From Polycyclovorans sp964425915 (lineage in GTDB: Bacteria; Pseudomonadota; Gammaproteobacteria; Nevskiales; Nevskiaceae): a stretch of DNA of 64,000 bases. The position numbers and the translations under genes were made by a program. The notes under the pieces were generated by a model that saw nothing but the letters and a program-made list of their open reading frames with translations, was not told the origin of the DNA and ran no database searches. The DNA is taken from assembly GCA_964425915.1 (NCBI GenBank), contig CAYROO010000001.1, forward strand, positions 496,001-560,000, in the 5' to 3' direction. Shown here piece after piece: positions 1 through 9,125 of this stretch (position 1 is its first letter; every line of letters starts with the position of its first letter).

Positions 1-69
1 CAGCCGGGAAGGCGGTGCAACAAAAAGGTGCACTTCGAGGAAGCGCCGCGCCACGCGGGCGCGTCGACT

Positions 70-990
70 TCAGGCTGCCGCCAGACTGCCGCGTCCGTAA
101 GTGATCGGAGCCGCGGCACCCGGCTCCGGATAGGTCACCAGCTCCCACGCCGACTGGTCTTCCAGCACCGCACGGACCAGCTTGTTGTTGAGCGCGTGCC
201 CGGACTTGTAGGCGCTGTAGGCGCCAATGACGCTGTGGCCCAGCAGGTAAAGATCCCCCACGGCGTCAAGGATCTTGTGACGGACAAACTCGTCGTCGTA
301 GCGCAGGCCATCCGGGTTCACCACCCGGAAATCATCCAGCGCGACCACGTTGTCGAGACTGGCACCCAGCCCCAGATTGTTCGCCCGCAGCGCATCCAGC
401 TCCCGCATGAACCCGAAGGTGCGGGCCCGCGCCACTTCCTTGATATAGGTGGTGCTGGAGAAGTCCAGGGTGACCTGTTGCCCACTGCGGCGCAGTGCCG
501 GGTGGGCGAACTCAATGGCGAAGGACAGCCTATAGCCGTCGTGGGGCTCGAAGCGGGCCCACTTGTCACCATCGGCCACCTGCACCGGCTGCCGGATGCG
601 TAGAAACTTCTTCGGCGCATCCTGCTCATGGATGCCCGCCGACTGAATCAGAAACACGAACGGCGCCGAACTGCCGTCCATGATCGGCACTTCCGGTGAC
701 GATAGCTCAACTATGCAGTTGTCGATCCCCAGGCCGGCGAAGGCGGACATCAGGTGCTCGATGGTCGCCACCCGAGTGCCCTTGTCGTCGACCAGGGTGC
801 TGCACATGGTCGCCTCGCGCAGCCAGTCGGCTCGGCAGGGCACTTCCACCGACGGATTGAGGTCGGTGCGACGAAACACGATGCCGGTGTCCGGCCCGGC
901 AGGCAGCAGCGACATGAACACCTTACGGCCGGAATGCAGCCCGATACCCGACGCGCGGATGGCCTGTCGAAGTGTGCGTTGTTGTGCCAT
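70..990 (-). CDS. lpxC: UDP-3-O-acyl-N-acetylglucosamine deacetylase
   Basis: Zinc-dependent cytoplasmic deacetylase, the committed step of lipid A synthesis. At 306 residues it has the usual family length. His79 (in IEHLMSAF), His238 and Asp242 (in HKILDAVGD) and His265 (in GHALNN) fall at the same numbers as in E. coli, so metal ligands and catalytic His are intact. I chose the ATG at 990 because homologs begin close to the QRTL motif; the frame stays open another 171 codons upstream, but that part overlaps the ftsZ 3' end and is not protein-like. It is the last gene of the dcw cluster, 131 bases after ftsZ; the gap contains a GC hairpin (about 1010-1025, AGCGCC/GGCGCT). No strong ribosome-binding site is visible. 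Confidence 0.97.
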   Translation of the reverse strand: MAQQRTLRQAIRASGIGLHSGRKVFMSLLPAGPDTGIVFRRTDLNPSVEVPCRADWLREATMCSTLVDDKGTRVATIEHLMSAFAGLGIDNCIVELSSPEVPIMDGSSAPFVFLIQSAGIHEQDAPKKFLRIRQPVQVADGDKWARFEPHDGYRLSFAIEFAHPALRRSGQQVTLDFSSTTYIKEVARARTFGFMRELDALRANNLGLGASLDNVVALDDFRVVNPDGLRYDDEFVRHKILDAVGDLYLLGHSVIGAYSAYKSGHALNNKLVRAVLEDQSAWELVTYPEPGAAAPITYGRGSLAAA

Positions 991-1121
991 GGACTCTGGG
1001 TCAGTGACAGCGCCGACGGGCGCTGAGAAAGCAATGCCCGGGCGGCAAGGCCCCCCAGGCAAGCTCAGAGTGTACCACCGGCACTGAACCCGGCATGAAC
1101 CCCGGCACCACCGGCGCCCGA

Positions 1122-2351
1122 TCAGTCCGCCTGGTTCCGCAGGAATGCCGGGATGTTGATGATGTCTTCGTCCAGCCCCAGCGGGAAGGACGAACCCCCG
1201 CCCGCCGCCACCCGTGCGGTCTGGCGGATGTAGGCCGGCACCTCGACATTGGTCTGGCGTGCCGGTTGCGCCGGCGGCGGCGGCGCTGCCGCATCCATCG
1301 GCTTGAGGAACGGCGCCACCTTCGGGTTGGGCTGTGCCGGCACCGTTTGCGGCTGCGGCATCGCACCCCGCTGCGGGGCCAATCCGGTCGCCACCACGGT
1401 GACCCACAGTTCGCCATTGGCATTGGGGTTGAAGGCCATGCCGCACTTGGCGTCTGCTTCGTCGGCTGCCAGCTCGTTGACGCGCTGGTTGATGTACTCC
1501 CACTCTTCCATTTCCAACGACTCGTCGCAGGTCACATTGACCAGCAGGCCGCGGGCACCCGACAGCTCGATGTCATCCAACAAGGGGCTGGAGAGCGCCA
1601 TTTCCACCGCCTTCTGGGCACGCCCCTCGCCACTGGCGCGGCCAATACCCATCATCGCCATGCCGCGGTTGCTCATCACGGTCTTGACGTCGGCGAAGTC
1701 GACGTTGATGTGTCCGGGGCGGGTGATCAGCTCGGAAATACCGGCGACCGCATTCTGCAGGACGTCGTTGGCGGCCTTGAAACAGTTGAGCACGGTGATC
1801 TTGGAGCCCAGCACCAGCGACAGCTTCTCGTTGGGAATCAGGACCAGGGAGTCGACCCGCTCACGCAGCTCGTCGATGCCCCGCAGCGCAACATTCATGC
1901 GCTTCTTGTTTTCGTGGGCGAACGGCTTGGTCACCACCGCCACGGTGAGAATGCCCAGCTCCTTGGCCACTTCGGCAATCACCGGCGCAGCGCCCGTTCC
2001 GGTGCCACCGCCCATGCCGGCGGTGACGAACAGCAAATCGGAGCCTTCCAGCATTTCGCGAATGCGGTCCCGGTCCTCCTCGGCGGCGGCACGACCCACT
2101 TCTGGATCGGAGCCCGCACCGAGGCCGCGGGTCAGCTCGATGCCCAGCTGCAGCTGGCTGGTCGGCACACACTTTTCGAGGTGATCGCGATCGGTATTGG
2201 CACAGATGAACTCAACGCCATCGATGCCAGCCTGCGCCATCTGGTTGACGGTGTTGCAACCCCCGCCGCCAACGCCAATGACGCGAATCATGGCCTTGCG
2301 TGGCTGACCGTCGAGAAGTTCAAAGATTTCGCGTGATTGTCCAGTGCTCAT
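1122..2351 (-). CDS. ftsZ: Cell division GTPase FtsZ
   Basis: Tubulin-like GTPase that forms the Z ring at midcell. 409 residues: N-terminal GTP-binding domain with the tubulin signature GGGTGTG at about 114-120 and NTVNQM near residue 33, a C-terminal GTPase-activating domain, a Pro/Ala/Gln-rich linker (about 330-385), and the conserved C-terminal peptide (DEDIINIPAFLRNQ) that binds FtsA and ZipA. The ATG at 2351 follows a GGAGAG site by 7-8 bases; an in-frame start 16 codons upstream (2399) is less likely. It is separated from ftsA by 177 AT-richer bases, the only sizeable gap within the division genes, which suggests an extra promoter for ftsZ. Confidence 0.98.
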   Translation of the reverse strand: MSTGQSREIFELLDGQPRKAMIRVIGVGGGGCNTVNQMAQAGIDGVEFICANTDRDHLEKCVPTSQLQLGIELTRGLGAGSDPEVGRAAAEEDRDRIREMLEGSDLLFVTAGMGGGTGTGAAPVIAEVAKELGILTVAVVTKPFAHENKKRMNVALRGIDELRERVDSLVLIPNEKLSLVLGSKITVLNCFKAANDVLQNAVAGISELITRPGHINVDFADVKTVMSNRGMAMMGIGRASGEGRAQKAVEMALSSPLLDDIELSGARGLLVNVTCDESLEMEEWEYINQRVNELAADEADAKCGMAFNPNANGELWVTVVATGLAPQRGAMPQPQTVPAQPNPKVAPFLKPMDAAAPPPPAQPARQTNVEVPAYIRQTARVAAGGGSSFPLGLDEDIINIPAFLRNQAD

Positions 2352-2528
2352 TGTGTGCTCTCCTGCGCCCGAGGCGCTGCTGGTGACGTCTTCCAACATG
2401 GCGATGCCTGGGCATCGCGACCCGCCTCATGCATTGTTTTCAAACGGATGCATTCTCGTGGAAAGAGGATGATTCATCACAGTTATTAAGTCAATACAAA
2501 AAGACGATTAAATTAGTAAAAATCACAA
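2352..2528 (-). promoter_or_regulatory. ftsA-ftsZ intergenic region, probable ftsZ promoter and 5' leader
   Basis: This gap is clearly more AT-rich than the surrounding cluster. On the minus strand it holds TTGACT (2494-2489), a -35-like hexamer, but no convincing -10 at the normal spacing. Closer to ftsZ a short hairpin (CGATGCC/GGCATCG, about 2402-2418) lies in the leader. An ftsZ-proximal promoter is common in gammaproteobacteria; here it is inferred mainly from composition and the break in gene overlap. Confidence 0.4.
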
Positions 2529-3761
2529 TTAAAAATTGCCGGCGACCCAGTCCTTGATCCGCCGGACCCAATACCCCGGATGACGCTCCCCACCGATCTC
2601 CCGGCGCGGCATCTGGCGGTGTCCGTAAAGCAGCAGACCCACCGCCGTTGCATAGCCCGGATCGCGTGCCCGTTCGTTGAGCCCGCGAATGTTTTGCGGT
2701 AACCCGATCCGCACCGGCACTTCAAACACCGACTCCGCCAATTCCTGTATCCCGGGCATGGCGCTGGCGCCGCCGGTCAACACCACACCACCGCCGGCGA
2801 CCATGTCGTAGCTTTCGGAGCGGTGCAGCTCTTTGCGCAGGAAGCGGAAGATTTCCTCGTAACGTGGCCGGATGACTTCCGCCAAGGTGTGGCGTGACAA
2901 CTGCCGCATCGGGCCATCACCGACGCCACGGACCTCGATCACCTCGCCCGCCGGCACCATCTCGGGCAGCGCGCAGCCGTAAGAGAGCTTGATCTCCTCG
3001 GCAAACAGATGCGGCGTCCGGAAGGCCACGGAGATGTCGTTGGTGACGAGATTGCCGCCCAGGGCCAACACTGCGGTGTGACGAACCGCCCCCCCCTTGA
3101 ATACCGCCAGGTCGGCAGTGCCGGCCCCGATATCCACCATGCAGACGCCGAGGGATTTTTCCTCCGGCAGCAACACCGCCTCGCTGGCGGCCAGATGCGG
3201 CACGATCAGCTGATCGAGCGTCAGCTCGCAGTTCTCCACGCATTTGCGAATGTTCAATTGCGCTGATTCGGAGCCGCAGATCATGTGGACCCGGGCCTCC
3301 AGCCGCACACCGAACATTCCCACCGGCTCGTGGATGCCATCCCGGCCGTCCACCATGTACTCCTGCGGGATCACGTGCAGGATGCGTTGGTCGGCGGGGA
3401 TCAGCACCGCCCGTGCGGCATCGATGACGCTCTCCACGTCCTTCTGGCTGACTTCCCGACCCCGCACCGGGGCGACGCCGGTGGAGTTGCGGCTCTGCAG
3501 GTGGGTACCGGAGATGCCGACATGCACCGACTGCGCCCGGCAACCCGCCATTTGTTCGGCGTTTTCCACGGCCCGGCGGATTGCCTGAACGGTGGCGTCG
3601 ATGTTGACCACGTCGCCCCGGTTGACGCCGCGATTGGGCGCGACCGCCTCACCCACCACCTCGATGTGCCCCTCGGGCATCACCTGGCCAATCACGGCCA
3701 CACATTTGGAAGTGCCGATGTCGAGACCGACCATCAATTCCCGATCTTCACGTCTTGCCAT
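2529..3761 (-). CDS. ftsA: Cell division protein FtsA
   Basis: Actin-fold ATPase that tethers FtsZ to the membrane and recruits later division proteins. 410 residues. The N-terminal phosphate-1 motif VGLDIGTSK, the phosphate-2 motif VDIGAGTADLAVF and the adenosine motif VLTGGASAMPGI are present. The C-terminus ends in a basic/aromatic amphipathic helix (WVRRIKDWV), the membrane-targeting sequence. The start is fixed by a TAATG overlap with the ftsQ stop. Length and domain layout are normal. Confidence 0.97.
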   Translation of the reverse strand: MARREDRELMVGLDIGTSKCVAVIGQVMPEGHIEVVGEAVAPNRGVNRGDVVNIDATVQAIRRAVENAEQMAGCRAQSVHVGISGTHLQSRNSTGVAPVRGREVSQKDVESVIDAARAVLIPADQRILHVIPQEYMVDGRDGIHEPVGMFGVRLEARVHMICGSESAQLNIRKCVENCELTLDQLIVPHLAASEAVLLPEEKSLGVCMVDIGAGTADLAVFKGGAVRHTAVLALGGNLVTNDISVAFRTPHLFAEEIKLSYGCALPEMVPAGEVIEVRGVGDGPMRQLSRHTLAEVIRPRYEEIFRFLRKELHRSESYDMVAGGGVVLTGGASAMPGIQELAESVFEVPVRIGLPQNIRGLNERARDPGYATAVGLLLYGHRQMPRREIGGERHPGYWVRRIKDWVAGNF

Positions 3762-4513
3762 TACTGTGCTCCTGCTTCCGCCGGGGCTGTCCGCCAGCGC
3801 ACCGCGAATCCATTGGTGTAGCGCAGGTCGATACGTTCGACCTCGCTGAGTCGACCGGCGGTCACGCGCGCCACCGGGCCATTGAGGACCGCCACCCGCT
3901 GCAACGGGTCGACCCGACCGAAGCGCACCGGGACCCCCGGCGCAATCCGTCCGATCCATTCGCCACGTACATCCAGTGACAGACCGGTGAGCTCCAGCCC
4001 TGCCTCCGCCACCGACTCGGCCAAGCCCAGATACCGCTGCATCACCTCGGCCTCGGCGCCTGAGGGGCCGTCGAGCTGCGGCAGGCCGGGCGGCACGTCG
4101 GAAGGCCGCGGGGTGAAGGTGGCAGCCGTGGTGTCGAGCAGGGCACCGCTGCCCCATCGCGCCATCGGAACCCGCTCCCAGACACGCACGTGTACCCCGT
4201 CCGGCCACACCCGCTCGACGCGCGCACGGGCCACCCAAGGCAGCGACAGCACGTCCGCCTGCAGCAGCCCCAGATCCAAGCGGCTGATCGGCCCCGACAA
4301 GTGCTCGCCCAGCGCCAGCCGAATATCGGCCGGCTGCACGTGCGTGCCGCCGCCGGTGACACTGAGATGTGCGACCGGGCGGGCGGTCTGCTCTGCCGCC
4401 AGCCACAGCATGGCAAACAGCGCCATCAGCGACAGTCCTACCAAGCCCGCAGCGCGGAGCTTTTCGGGTATCACGAAAGTGGGGGTTGGCATGTCCATGG
4501 CGACGGCGCTCAC
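3761..4513 (-). CDS. ftsQ: Cell division protein FtsQ
   Basis: Bitopic inner-membrane division protein bridging early and late divisome components through FtsB/FtsL. About 250 residues: short cytoplasmic tail, one membrane segment (about 21-40), periplasmic POTRA domain (about 48-115, beginning LSVTGGG) and beta domain. I place the start at GTG 4513, which overlaps the ddlB stop as GTGA and has AGGAG seven bases upstream; ATGs at 4498 and 4492 are alternatives. The 3' end overlaps ftsA by one base (TAATG). Confidence 0.93.
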   Translation of the reverse strand: MSAVAMDMPTPTFVIPEKLRAAGLVGLSLMALFAMLWLAAEQTARPVAHLSVTGGGTHVQPADIRLALGEHLSGPISRLDLGLLQADVLSLPWVARARVERVWPDGVHVRVWERVPMARWGSGALLDTTAATFTPRPSDVPPGLPQLDGPSGAEAEVMQRYLGLAESVAEAGLELTGLSLDVRGEWIGRIAPGVPVRFGRVDPLQRVAVLNGPVARVTAGRLSEVERIDLRYTNGFAVRWRTAPAEAGAQ

Positions 4514-5469
4514 CTGGCGGCTCCTGGCAAGGTCGTCGCCAGCAGTCCACGGCACAAGGTGCCCATGTCGATACCGGCCGCGCGCGCCGCCATCGGCACC
4601 AGAGAATGGCTGGTCATCCCCGGTAGCGTGTTCACCTCAAGGAGTGCCGGCTGGCCGTCATCCCCCATCAGGAAGTCGACGCGGCCGTAGCCTTCTCCAC
4701 CGATCACCGCAAACGCACGCAGGCATAGCGCCTGCAGTACCGCCTCCTGATCCGGCGCCAGTCCCGCCGGGCAGTGATAGCGTGTCTGCTCGGACAGATA
4801 CTTGGCGTGATAGTCGTAAAACTCGCCATCCGGCTCAATGCGAATGATCGGCAGCGCCGCACCATCAAGCACGGCGCAGGTGTACTCGCTGCCCGCGATG
4901 AAACGCTCTGCCAGCACCACCCGCGGCTTCGAACCGTCGCCGCGCGCAGCCGCCCAGGCCGCCGCCAGCTGATCCGGATGCTTGACTTTGCTGATGCCAA
5001 CACTGGAGCCATCTGCAGCAGGCTTGACGATCAACGGATAACCCAATGCTGCAGCTGCAGCCGTCAGCTCATCGAGCGACGCCACGCAGTGCCAATCGGC
5101 CGTGGGAACGCCTTCCGCCCTCCAAAGACGCTTGGTCTGCAGCTTGTCCATGGCGATGGCGGACGCCAGCACTCCACATCCCGGATAGGGCAAATCCAAC
5201 AGGTCCAGTACGGCCTGCACCGTGCCATCCTCACCGCCGGTGCCGTGCAGCACATTGATGACCCGCTGGATCCCGCGAGCCGGCAGTGCGAACAGGTCTT
5301 GCGGCTTGGTGATGTCCACCGCCACCACCTCGACTCCTGCACCGCCGAGTGCGTCGGCGACATTGCGGCCGCTCCACAGGGACACCTCACGCTCGGAGGA
5401 CCACCCGCCCATCAACACGGCCACACGGCCAAACGCAGCCGGGTCCGGTAAGGTCATGGTGACACTCAC
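4510..5469 (-). CDS. ddlB: D-alanine--D-alanine ligase
   Basis: ATP-grasp ligase making D-Ala-D-Ala for the peptidoglycan stem peptide. 319 residues with the N-terminal motif MGGWSSEREVSL, the ATP-grasp lysine region (PLIVKPAADGSSVGISKV), the SEYTCAVLDG strand and the metal-binding C-terminal segment LLEVNTLPGMTSHSLVP. The GTG start overlaps the murB stop (GTGA); an ATG four codons later is an alternative. Downstream it overlaps ftsQ in the same way, so murB, ddlB and ftsQ look translationally coupled. Confidence 0.96.
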   Translation of the reverse strand: MSVTMTLPDPAAFGRVAVLMGGWSSEREVSLWSGRNVADALGGAGVEVVAVDITKPQDLFALPARGIQRVINVLHGTGGEDGTVQAVLDLLDLPYPGCGVLASAIAMDKLQTKRLWRAEGVPTADWHCVASLDELTAAAAALGYPLIVKPAADGSSVGISKVKHPDQLAAAWAAARGDGSKPRVVLAERFIAGSEYTCAVLDGAALPIIRIEPDGEFYDYHAKYLSEQTRYHCPAGLAPDQEAVLQALCLRAFAVIGGEGYGRVDFLMGDDGQPALLEVNTLPGMTSHSLVPMAARAAGIDMGTLCRGLLATTLPGAAR

Positions 5470-6497
5470 GACGCCGCCCCCACGATTTTTACTTCCGGGA
5501 CCAGCACGATGCCGGTGCGTGCCGCCACCGTGTCGCGCACGAAATGAATCAGCTGCTCGACGTCGGCGGCAGAGGCACCCGCTTCGGTCACCAAGAAATT
5601 GGCGTGCAGGGCCGAGACCGCCGCCCCACCGATACGATGGCCCTTGAGGCCACAGGATTCGATCAGCCGCGCCGCGTGGTCGCCCGGTGGATTGCGGAAG
5701 GTCGAACCTGCCGTGGGCTTGCCGACCGGCTGGGTCGCCTTGCGCCGGGCCAGACTGTCACGGGTGGCGGCGGCATCGGCGCCATCGGTATCCGGGCGCA
5801 CCGAGAACTCAGCCGCCAAGAAGCCCAGCGCTTCAGCGGGGAGCCGGACATGCCGATAGCCCCATTCGAGCTCGCCGGGCGACAACCAGCGCGTATCACC
5901 GTCCCGCAGCAGCAACTCGGCCCGGTGCACGACCGGCCAGGTCTCGCCGCCCCAGGCGCCCGCATTCATCGCAAGGGCCCCTCCCACCGTGCCCGGGATG
6001 CCGGCCATGAAGCCCAGGCCTGCGAGGCCAGCGTCGCGGGCCCGCTTGGCAAGACGCGCGCAATGCACGCCGGCTTCGGCATAGACAAGCTGGGAATCGG
6101 GCGTCGGCACGCCGGCCTTGTCCGAGGCCGGCAGCCGCAGCGTGTCGAGGGCGCCGTGGAGATGGATGACGGTGCCCCGCCAGCCGCCATCGCGAACCAG
6201 CAGATTGCTGCCGAGCCCCAGCCACAGCACGGGCTCGGTGATCGGTAGCAGCCGTACGAAGGCGAGAAGGTCATCGCGGTCGGCCGGCTGAAAAAACTGT
6301 TTTGCCGGCCCGCCCACTCGCCACGATGTGTGCTTCGCCATCGGCTCATCCAGACGGATTTGGCCCCGCACGCCGGGCCACGATTCCCGATTCCTTCCGG
6401 GCTCCCGCCCGTTCTGCGCGGGCTCGAAGGGTCCACTGGACCCTTCGACGTCGCGCCCGCTGCGAACTCCCGATTCCCGGCTTTTGGCGGCATTCAT
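5466..6497 (-). CDS. murB: UDP-N-acetylenolpyruvoylglucosamine reductase with repeat-derived N-terminus
   Basis: FAD-dependent reductase forming UDP-MurNAc. 343 residues. FAD-binding signatures HTSWRVGGPA (after residue 55), GLGSNLLVRDGG and GLGFMAGIPGTVGGALAMNAGAWG are intact, as is the catalytic region KPTAGSTFRNP. The ATG overlaps the murC stop (ATGA), so the start is well supported. Oddly, residues about 6-39 are not MurB: they are the translation of a 100-base dispersed element that also occurs inside murD in the opposite sense. The reductase proper begins near RGQIRLDEPM. The extension lies before the FAD domain and probably does not disturb the fold. Confidence 0.95.
   Translation of the reverse strand: MNAAKSRESGVRSGRDVEGSSGPFEPAQNGREPGRNRESWPGVRGQIRLDEPMAKHTSWRVGGPAKQFFQPADRDDLLAFVRLLPITEPVLWLGLGSNLLVRDGGWRGTVIHLHGALDTLRLPASDKAGVPTPDSQLVYAEAGVHCARLAKRARDAGLAGLGFMAGIPGTVGGALAMNAGAWGGETWPVVHRAELLLRDGDTRWLSPGELEWGYRHVRLPAEALGFLAAEFSVRPDTDGADAAATRDSLARRKATQPVGKPTAGSTFRNPPGDHAARLIESCGLKGHRIGGAAVSALHANFLVTEAGASAADVEQLIHFVRDTVAARTGIVLVPEVKIVGAAS
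6381..6480 (+). repeat. 100-base palindromic dispersed element, copy 1 (inside murB 5' end)
   Basis: The element begins and ends with CGATTCCC-type motifs and carries a central dyad, TCGAAGGGTCCA and its complement around one central base (about 6424-6448), flanked by outer partial arms GCGGGC/GCCCGC. By eye it matches the complement of 11304-11403 at about 91 of 100 positions with no indels. It encodes murB residues about 6-39. Both copies are open in the host reading frame, although they are read in opposite orientations relative to the element. Confidence 0.85.
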
Positions 6498-7927
6498 GCT
6501 GCCGCTCCCAAACGTCTGACCAGCTGCGCGGGCAGGCCACCGATATCGCCGGCCCCCAGGGTCAGCACCACGTCGCCGTCTCGCAGCAGGGGCATCAGGG
6601 TATCGGCCACGTCGGCCACCCCTTTGACCAATACCGGCTCGACACGTCCGCGGGCACGGATGCCGCGCGCCAACGCCCGGCTATCGGCGCCTTCAATCGG
6701 CATCTCGCCCGCTGCATACACGTCGGTCAGCACCAGCGCATCGGCTTCGGCGAGGATGGTGGTGAAGTCGTCAAACAGGTCGCGGGTCCGCGTGTAGCGG
6801 TGGGGCTGAAACACCACCACCAGCCGACGCTGCGGCCAGGCAGCCCGCATCGCCTCAAAGGTTGCGGCAATCTCTCGCGGATGGTGGCCGTAGTCGTCCA
6901 CCAACTCGACACTGCCGGTCCCCAGCGACAGGCGTCCATGCGATTCGCAACGGCGTCCAACACCGGCGAAGCCGCGCAGGGCGCGCTGCATTGCGGCGAT
7001 ATCGGCACCCAGCTCCTGGCCGATCGCCAAGGCCACCAGGGCGTTGAGCACGTTGTGCCGACCCGGCAGATTGACGTGGAACGGCGCCACCTGTCCGTCC
7101 GCCAGATGGGCCGTGAAGTCGCTGCCGATGCCGCTGGGCTGGAGCGCGCTGGCGCGTACATCAGCATCTTCGGAGAAGCCGTAGGTGATGGTGGGACGAC
7201 CGACCTTGGGCAGCAGCGCCCGCACCTCGGGGTCGTCGATGCACAGCACCGCCAGTCCATAGAACGGCAGCCGGTGCAGGAACTCGACAAAGGTGTTGCG
7301 CAGGCGCTGGAAGTCACCGCCATAGGTTTCGAGATGGTCGGCATCGATATTGGTGACCGCCGCCATCATCGGCGTCAGGTGCAGGAACGAGGCATCGCTC
7401 TCATCCGCCTCCGCCACCAGGCAGGCGCCTTCCCCCAGCCGCGCATTGGCGCCGGCACTCTTGAGCTTGCCGCCGATCACGTAGGTGGGATCGAGGCCCG
7501 CCTCGGCGAGCACGCTGGCCACCAGGCTGGTGGTTGTGGTTTTGCCATGCGTGCCGGCAATCGCCACGCCGTAGCGGAACCGCATCAACTCGGCCAGCAT
7601 CTCAGCGCGACGCACCACCGGGATGCGGTGTTCGCGCGCATAGGCCAGCTCGGGGTTGTCGCGGGATACGGCGGTCGATACCACCACCGCATCGGCACCG
7701 GCGGTATGGGCCGGGTCATGGCCGAAGTACACGGTCGCGCCCAGTGATACCAGGCGCTCAGTCGCGGCACTTGCCTTCAAATCCGTGCCGGTCACGGTAT
7801 AGCCGAGGTTGACCAGGACCTCGGCAATGCCCGCCATGCCGGAGCCGCCAATGCCCAGCAGGTGGATACGCCCGATCCGGCGCATCGGTGTGCGCATCAG
7901 CTGCGGTAGCGCGCTGGGCTTGATCAC
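6494..7927 (-). CDS. murC: UDP-N-acetylmuramate--L-alanine ligase
   Basis: Cytoplasmic ligase adding L-Ala to UDP-MurNAc. 477 residues; Rossmann motif HLLGIGGSGMAGIAEVL near the N-terminus, ATP loop AGTHGKTTTTSLVASV, and the Mur ligase C-terminal region around DDYGHHPREIAAT. I chose GTG 7927: it overlaps the murG stop (GTGA) and is preceded by a strong AGGAAGGGG ribosome-binding site; ATGs 10 and 14 codons downstream are the alternatives. The 3' end overlaps murB (ATGA). Confidence 0.96.
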   Translation of the reverse strand: MIKPSALPQLMRTPMRRIGRIHLLGIGGSGMAGIAEVLVNLGYTVTGTDLKASAATERLVSLGATVYFGHDPAHTAGADAVVVSTAVSRDNPELAYAREHRIPVVRRAEMLAELMRFRYGVAIAGTHGKTTTTSLVASVLAEAGLDPTYVIGGKLKSAGANARLGEGACLVAEADESDASFLHLTPMMAAVTNIDADHLETYGGDFQRLRNTFVEFLHRLPFYGLAVLCIDDPEVRALLPKVGRPTITYGFSEDADVRASALQPSGIGSDFTAHLADGQVAPFHVNLPGRHNVLNALVALAIGQELGADIAAMQRALRGFAGVGRRCESHGRLSLGTGSVELVDDYGHHPREIAATFEAMRAAWPQRRLVVVFQPHRYTRTRDLFDDFTTILAEADALVLTDVYAAGEMPIEGADSRALARGIRARGRVEPVLVKGVADVADTLMPLLRDGDVVLTLGAGDIGGLPAQLVRRLGAAA

Positions 7928-8982
7928 GTCCGCCCCCCTTCCTGTTCGATAACGGCGACGATGTCGTCGGTGGCCTGCGGTCGAGCCGCGGCCCGCGCGG
8001 CTTCGGCTGCGGCCAGTGCCTGCGGGCGGCTCAGCGCGGACAGCCACGCCGCCAGCGTGGTGGCGTCGAGTTCGGCTTCCTGCACACAGGTGGCTGCACC
8101 CACCGACACCAAGCTCGCCGCATTGGCCGTCTGATGATCGTCTACGGCAAACGGGAATGGCACCAGCAGTCCCCCCATGCCGGCGGCCGCGAGCTCAGCG
8201 CAGGTGGAGGCGCCGGCACGGCACACCACTGCATCAGCCCAGGCATAGGCCGCGGCCATGTCGTCGATGAACGCGATCAACTCCGCCGCCACGCCCGCCT
8301 TGGCATACGCCGCCTGCGCCAGATCCAGCGATCGACCACCCTGGTGTCGAACCACAGGCCTGTGTTCGGGTGACAGCAGCGCCAAAGCCTCCGGCAGCCG
8401 CTCGTTGAGCGCGCGCGCCCCCTGGCTGCCGCCCAGGACCAGTATCCGCATCGGGCCCTCACGGCCGGCGAAACGCTCGCTCGGTATCGGCAACGCGGCG
8501 ACGGCCGCACGCACCGGATTGCCGACGGTCTCCCCTTGCGCGAGGGCGCCGGCGAACCCCTGCAGACGGCGCCGGGCCAGCCGGGCCAGGGCGCGATTGG
8601 TCAGTCCGGCACGCGCATTCTGTTCGTGAATCACCAGGGGTACACGCCGTAGCCACGCCGCCAGACCTGCCGGACCGGCGACAAAGCCACCCATGCCGAG
8701 CACCACCCCGGGCCGCTCTTCAGCCATCACCCGTGCCGCAGCCGCCACCGCGCGCAGCAGGCGCAGCGGCGCCAGCAGCCAACCGACCAGCCCCTTGCCG
8801 CGGAGCGCGCGAATACGCACCTCGCGGAAGGCCAGCCCAGAGGGTGCGATGGCACGTGACTCGAAACTGTCCGGATTGCCCAGCCACACCACCTCGTGGG
8901 CACGCGCGCGCAAGCGCTCGGCGACGGCCAGTGCCGGGTAGACGTGCCCGCCTGTGCCACCGGCTGCGATCAGTATTTTCAT
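7924..8982 (-). CDS. murG: UDP-GlcNAc:undecaprenyl-pyrophosphoryl-MurNAc-pentapeptide GlcNAc transferase
   Basis: Peripheral inner-membrane GT-B glycosyltransferase converting lipid I to lipid II. 352 residues. The N-terminal glycine-rich loop LIAAGGTGGHVYPALA, the second loop VLGGSQGARALN, and the UDP-binding segment CRAGASTCAELAAAG with the following DDHQTANA are all present. The ATG at 8982 overlaps the stop of a 48-codon mini-ORF (ATGA) instead of ftsW directly; that mini-ORF has a MurG-like first eight codons. The 3' end overlaps murC. Confidence 0.97.
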   Translation of the reverse strand: MKILIAAGGTGGHVYPALAVAERLRARAHEVVWLGNPDSFESRAIAPSGLAFREVRIRALRGKGLVGWLLAPLRLLRAVAAAARVMAEERPGVVLGMGGFVAGPAGLAAWLRRVPLVIHEQNARAGLTNRALARLARRRLQGFAGALAQGETVGNPVRAAVAALPIPSERFAGREGPMRILVLGGSQGARALNERLPEALALLSPEHRPVVRHQGGRSLDLAQAAYAKAGVAAELIAFIDDMAAAYAWADAVVCRAGASTCAELAAAGMGGLLVPFPFAVDDHQTANAASLVSVGAATCVQEAELDATTLAAWLSALSRPQALAAAEAARAAARPQATDDIVAVIEQEGGRT

Positions 8983-9125
8983 GACGCGCCTCCGCCATCC
9001 ATGGCGAACACATGTCTCGCGATGAGACCCCGGCCCCGCCCTCCATGGCGGGGCGCTCGACGGACGCCCTGTCCACCGGACAGGCCGCTGTTTCCGTCTC
9101 GCCCAGCTGCGATCAATACCTTCAT
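8979..9125 (-). CDS. 48-aa translationally coupled mini-ORF with MurG-like N-terminus
   Basis: It starts at an ATG overlapping the ftsW stop (ATGA), ends in a TGA overlapping the murG ATG (ATGA), and has a GGAGCGGGTGCG ribosome-binding region. The first eight residues, MKVLIAAG, match the murG start MKILIAAG; after that it diverges into an Arg/Gly-rich sequence resembling no known domain. The likely origin is a partial duplication of the murG 5' end that has decayed but keeps translation flowing from ftsW to murG. It could also be a real small protein or leader. Function unknown. Confidence 0.5.
   Translation of the reverse strand: MKVLIAAGRDGNSGLSGGQGVRRAPRHGGRGRGLIARHVFAMDGGGAS

Noticed and set aside
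991..1503. 171-codon N-terminal extension of lpxC
   Set aside because: Overlaps the ftsZ 3' end in another frame; homologs start at the MxxQRTL region and zinc ligands number correctly only from 990.
1095..2336. 413-codon plus-strand open frame opposite ftsZ
   Set aside because: It is fully antisense to the clearly conserved ftsZ and has no recognisable domain; such frames are expected at this GC content.
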